DNA of 64,000 nt from Clostridium sp. AF15-31 (GTDB lineage Bacteria; Bacillota; Clostridia; Lachnospirales; Lachnospiraceae), in NCBI RefSeq assembly GCF_003461625.1, contig NZ_QTXL01000004.1, positions 62,313-126,312 of the forward strand. Reading direction: 5' to 3'. The notes beneath the pieces were generated by a model that worked only from the letters and a program-made list of their open reading frames with translations, ran no database searches and was not told the DNA's origin. Numbering within the stretch: position 1 is the stretch's first letter; each line of letters opens with the position of its first letter. The position numbers and the translations under genes were made by a program. Below are positions 61,456 through 64,000 of the stretch, piece after piece.

Positions 61456-62028
61456 GTGAATGAGCGTAGTATTTTAAGAAAAACGAAATATCAGAATGAA
61501 CGTGCCAGTTATAAAAAGCAGGAATCACAAGATACGGGAATCCGGTCAACTGTGGTGATACGATTTATTGAGGATAATCAGGAGAAGTTTTATCGGATGG
61601 CATTTGGCTATATGAAGAATGAACAGGATGCTTTAGATGCGGTTCATGATGCGGTCGTTAAGATACTGCAGAACCGGAGCCAGGTAAAAAGTCCGGAATA
61701 CTTTGAAACATGGGCGTATCGTATACTGATCAATGAATGTCTGATGGCTTTGCGAAGACAAAAAAAGGTTGTCTATCTGCAGGAGGATGATTCACTTGAA
61801 GACAGTACAGACAGAACGGGAAAGCAGGAGGAATATGTCGATCTGTATCATTCTATGGATCGGCTTCCGGCAAAATTGAAAACAGTCGTTCTTCTGCGTT
61901 TTTTTGAAGATATGCCATTTGACAAGATCGCAGAGGTTACAGGAGATAATATCAACACAGTAAAATCAAGGTTGTATAAGGCTTTGAAACTCTTAAAGCT
62001 GGATTTGGAGGTTTATGATGAAGTTTAA
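61456..62028 (+). CDS. ECF RNA polymerase sigma factor (SigV-like)
   Basis: 190 aa from GTG 61456. Region 2 (FYRMAFGYMKNEQDALDAVH, then FETWAYRILINECL) and region 4 (MDRLPAKLKTVVLLRFFEDM, FDKIAEVTGDNINTVKSRLY) are complete. The acidic linker EDDSLEDSTD lies between. It overlaps the following anti-sigma-like gene by 14 bases. It directs polymerase to an envelope-stress regulon; the SigV assignment depends on the partner and is likely, not proven. Confidence 0.93.
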   Translation: MNERSILRKTKYQNERASYKKQESQDTGIRSTVVIRFIEDNQEKFYRMAFGYMKNEQDALDAVHDAVVKILQNRSQVKSPEYFETWAYRILINECLMALRRQKKVVYLQEDDSLEDSTDRTGKQEEYVDLYHSMDRLPAKLKTVVLLRFFEDMPFDKIAEVTGDNINTVKSRLYKALKLLKLDLEVYDEV

Positions 62029-62902
62029 TAAAGAGGAATATGAAAATATAAAAATCCCGGAACAATTGAATTCCATAGTTCAGGATGCGATAGAAGAAGG
62101 GCTGACGACAGAGAGCACAGGGATGTCGGATCAGAAGCCTGTTAATATATATACGAGACGGAAGAAACATATACTGCGTTATGCAGGAGAGGCCGTAGCT
62201 GCAATGTTTTTGATATTTGTGGTTCTGCTGAATGTATCTCCGACGTTTGCAAAGGCAGCAGCAGATACGCCGTTTATCGGTCCTGTGTGTCAGGTATTTA
62301 CCTTCCGGGAATATGAATATGCGGATGAAGCCAAATATGTAAATGTGAAAGTTCCGCAGTTGAATAATACCGGAAATTCCGAACTGGAAAAGCGTGTGAA
62401 TCGTGAGATAGCAAAGATGATCAACCAGGAAGTGGAAGCAAGTAAGAAGCGTGCGGAAGAAGAGTATAACGCTTATATATTAACCGGGGGAGATCCGAAG
62501 AACTTTATCCCATATGATATCGTTATTGACTATGAGGTCAAATGTCTGGATGAACATTATGTATCCTTTGTGATCAGTGAAAATGAGACCCGGGCAACCG
62601 GTTATTACCAGATGTTCTATTATAACATCGATCTGGATACAGGAAAGGATATTACATTAAAAGAATGGTTTGGCAGCAATTATAAGAAGATCATAGCCGA
62701 TGAGGTTCAGAAGCAGATCAATACCTGGGACGACGAAAAGAAATTCTATCTATGGGAAGATTTAGATCTGGAAGATCTGATCAATGAAGATACACAGTTT
62801 TATATCAATGACAAGGATCAGGTTGTGGTATTTTTTAATAAATATGAGCTGGGTGCAGGAGCAATGGGAACGCCGGAATTTATAATTGATGTATCAAAAT
62901 AA
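62015..62902 (+). CDS. RsiV-like transmembrane anti-sigma factor (DUF3298)
   Basis: 295 aa. A cytosolic part of about 60 residues (KIPEQLNSIVQDAIEEGLTT) is followed by one transmembrane helix (about 64-84) with SPTFAKAAA, a possible signal-peptidase site as in RsiV. An extracellular DUF4179/DUF3298-like domain follows (TPFIGPVCQVFTFREYEYAD, then ITLKEWFGSNYKKIIADEVQ). In Bacillus, RsiV binds lysozyme and is then cleaved to free SigV. Its overlap with the sigma gene supports that mechanism here. Confidence 0.85.
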   Translation: MMKFNKEEYENIKIPEQLNSIVQDAIEEGLTTESTGMSDQKPVNIYTRRKKHILRYAGEAVAAMFLIFVVLLNVSPTFAKAAADTPFIGPVCQVFTFREYEYADEAKYVNVKVPQLNNTGNSELEKRVNREIAKMINQEVEASKKRAEEEYNAYILTGGDPKNFIPYDIVIDYEVKCLDEHYVSFVISENETRATGYYQMFYYNIDLDTGKDITLKEWFGSNYKKIIADEVQKQINTWDDEKKFYLWEDLDLEDLINEDTQFYINDKDQVVVFFNKYELGAGAMGTPEFIIDVSK

Positions 62903-62920
62903 TATAAAATAAAAAGCTGT

Positions 62921-62968
62921 AAAGGAAGTGTGAAATCTTTATAAAAGAGATTGACATTTCCTTTTTTT
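62921..62968 (+). terminator. Terminator of the sigma/anti-sigma operon
   Basis: AAAGGAAGTGT pairs with ACATTTCCTTT, with AATCTTT/AGAGATT pairing inside, then T-run. The -35 of the ftsH promoter lies inside this structure. Confidence 0.75.
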
Positions 62969-62979
62969 CTGGCTATATT
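62951..62979 (+). promoter_or_regulatory. ftsH promoter
   Basis: TTGACA (62951-62956) and TATATT (62974-62979) with a 17-base spacer, overlapping the upstream terminator. Confidence 0.75.
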
Positions 62980-62993
62980 GTTCTAAAAGAAAC

Positions 62994-63020
62994 TTAGCAC
63001 TCTTATATAGTAAGTGCTAA
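62994..63020. promoter_or_regulatory. CIRCE-like operator (HrcA)
   Basis: TTAGCACTC, nine bases, AAGTGCTAA matches the CIRCE inverted repeat TTAGCACTC-N9-GAGTGCTAA with one mismatch. It begins 15 bases after the -10, where HrcA would block transcription of ftsH until heat stress. The 150-base leader that follows holds no evident gene. Confidence 0.85.
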
Positions 63021-63107
63021 CAACTTTTCCTGCATAAGCAATACCAAAAGCTGTGTCAACACAGGTCAGCGATGATTGCTATGATAATTTGCGAAACTTG
63101 GAAATAA

Positions 63108-64000
<893 letters not shown>

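Overview
The window is chromosomal DNA from a low-GC, anaerobic Firmicute, most likely a gut Lachnospiraceae of the Roseburia/Agathobacter/Lachnospira/Coprococcus type. This rests on dense AGGAGG-type ribosome sites, frequent GTG/TTG starts, ribose/galactose-type sugar ABC systems, YesMN-type two-component pairs, several rubredoxin-like iron proteins and GH32 fructan enzymes. Genus is inference; no rRNA or tRNA gene was found.

Layout. 1-2003: the end of an OmpR-type response regulator and its kinase. 2004-4560: a scarred region with gene remnants (a restriction specificity-subunit fragment, a possible conjugation-protein fragment), a ThuA-like protein and a lipoprotein. 4642-13335: a compact redox and oxygen-defence block (thioredoxin, rhodanese, CoA-disulfide reductase-rhodanese, Crp/Fnr regulator, DUF134/NifX-like protein, peroxiredoxin, YaaA, PerR-like Fur protein, a flavin reductase-rubredoxin-rubrerythrin fusion, lactate dehydrogenase, desulfoferrodoxin). 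Matching terminator modules and decayed, conjugation-like fragments lie on both sides, so the block probably came in on, or settled inside, a decayed conjugative element. 14741-15395: an acetyltransferase and a broken Ntn-hydrolase gene.

15688-24345: a fructan/fructoside locus of visibly more GC-rich sequence: a LacI regulator with two binding-protein domains, a ribose-type ABC transporter, an atypical GH32 enzyme and a fructokinase, with palindromic operator candidates before the binding-protein gene. 24543-29613: small accessory genes (SUKH-like protein, DUF4143 ATPase, YaiI family), an AgrC/ComD-like kinase with a LytTR regulator, and a tiny ferredoxin-thioredoxin reductase-like protein. 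29809-40116: a galactose/glucose-type (Mgl) transport and sensing locus. Its transport binding protein appears to be a natural circular permutant. The permease carries a roughly 210-residue charged N-terminal extension. Downstream come a YesN/YesM pair and two membrane-attached binding proteins, one of which keeps the ordinary domain order.

40141-64000: mostly housekeeping genes (DUF1846, G3E GTPase, ABC-F, metalloprotease, ordinary GH32 sucrase, exonuclease III, Lon-like AAA protein, HAD phosphatase, C69 dipeptidase, Na+-coupled transporters, alcohol dehydrogenase, SGNH protein, SigV/RsiV-like pair), ending in a truncated ftsH behind a CIRCE-like operator. A roughly 280-bp foldback (MITE-like) element lies at 43411-43690, and a probable small structured RNA precedes the exonuclease gene.

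Most notable points: the circularly permuted galactose-binding protein beside a canonical homologue; the fused flavin reductase-rubredoxin-rubrerythrin gene that keeps an internal ribosome site and start; the redox island between conjugative-element scars; the foldback element; and the 48613-48718 RNA candidate.
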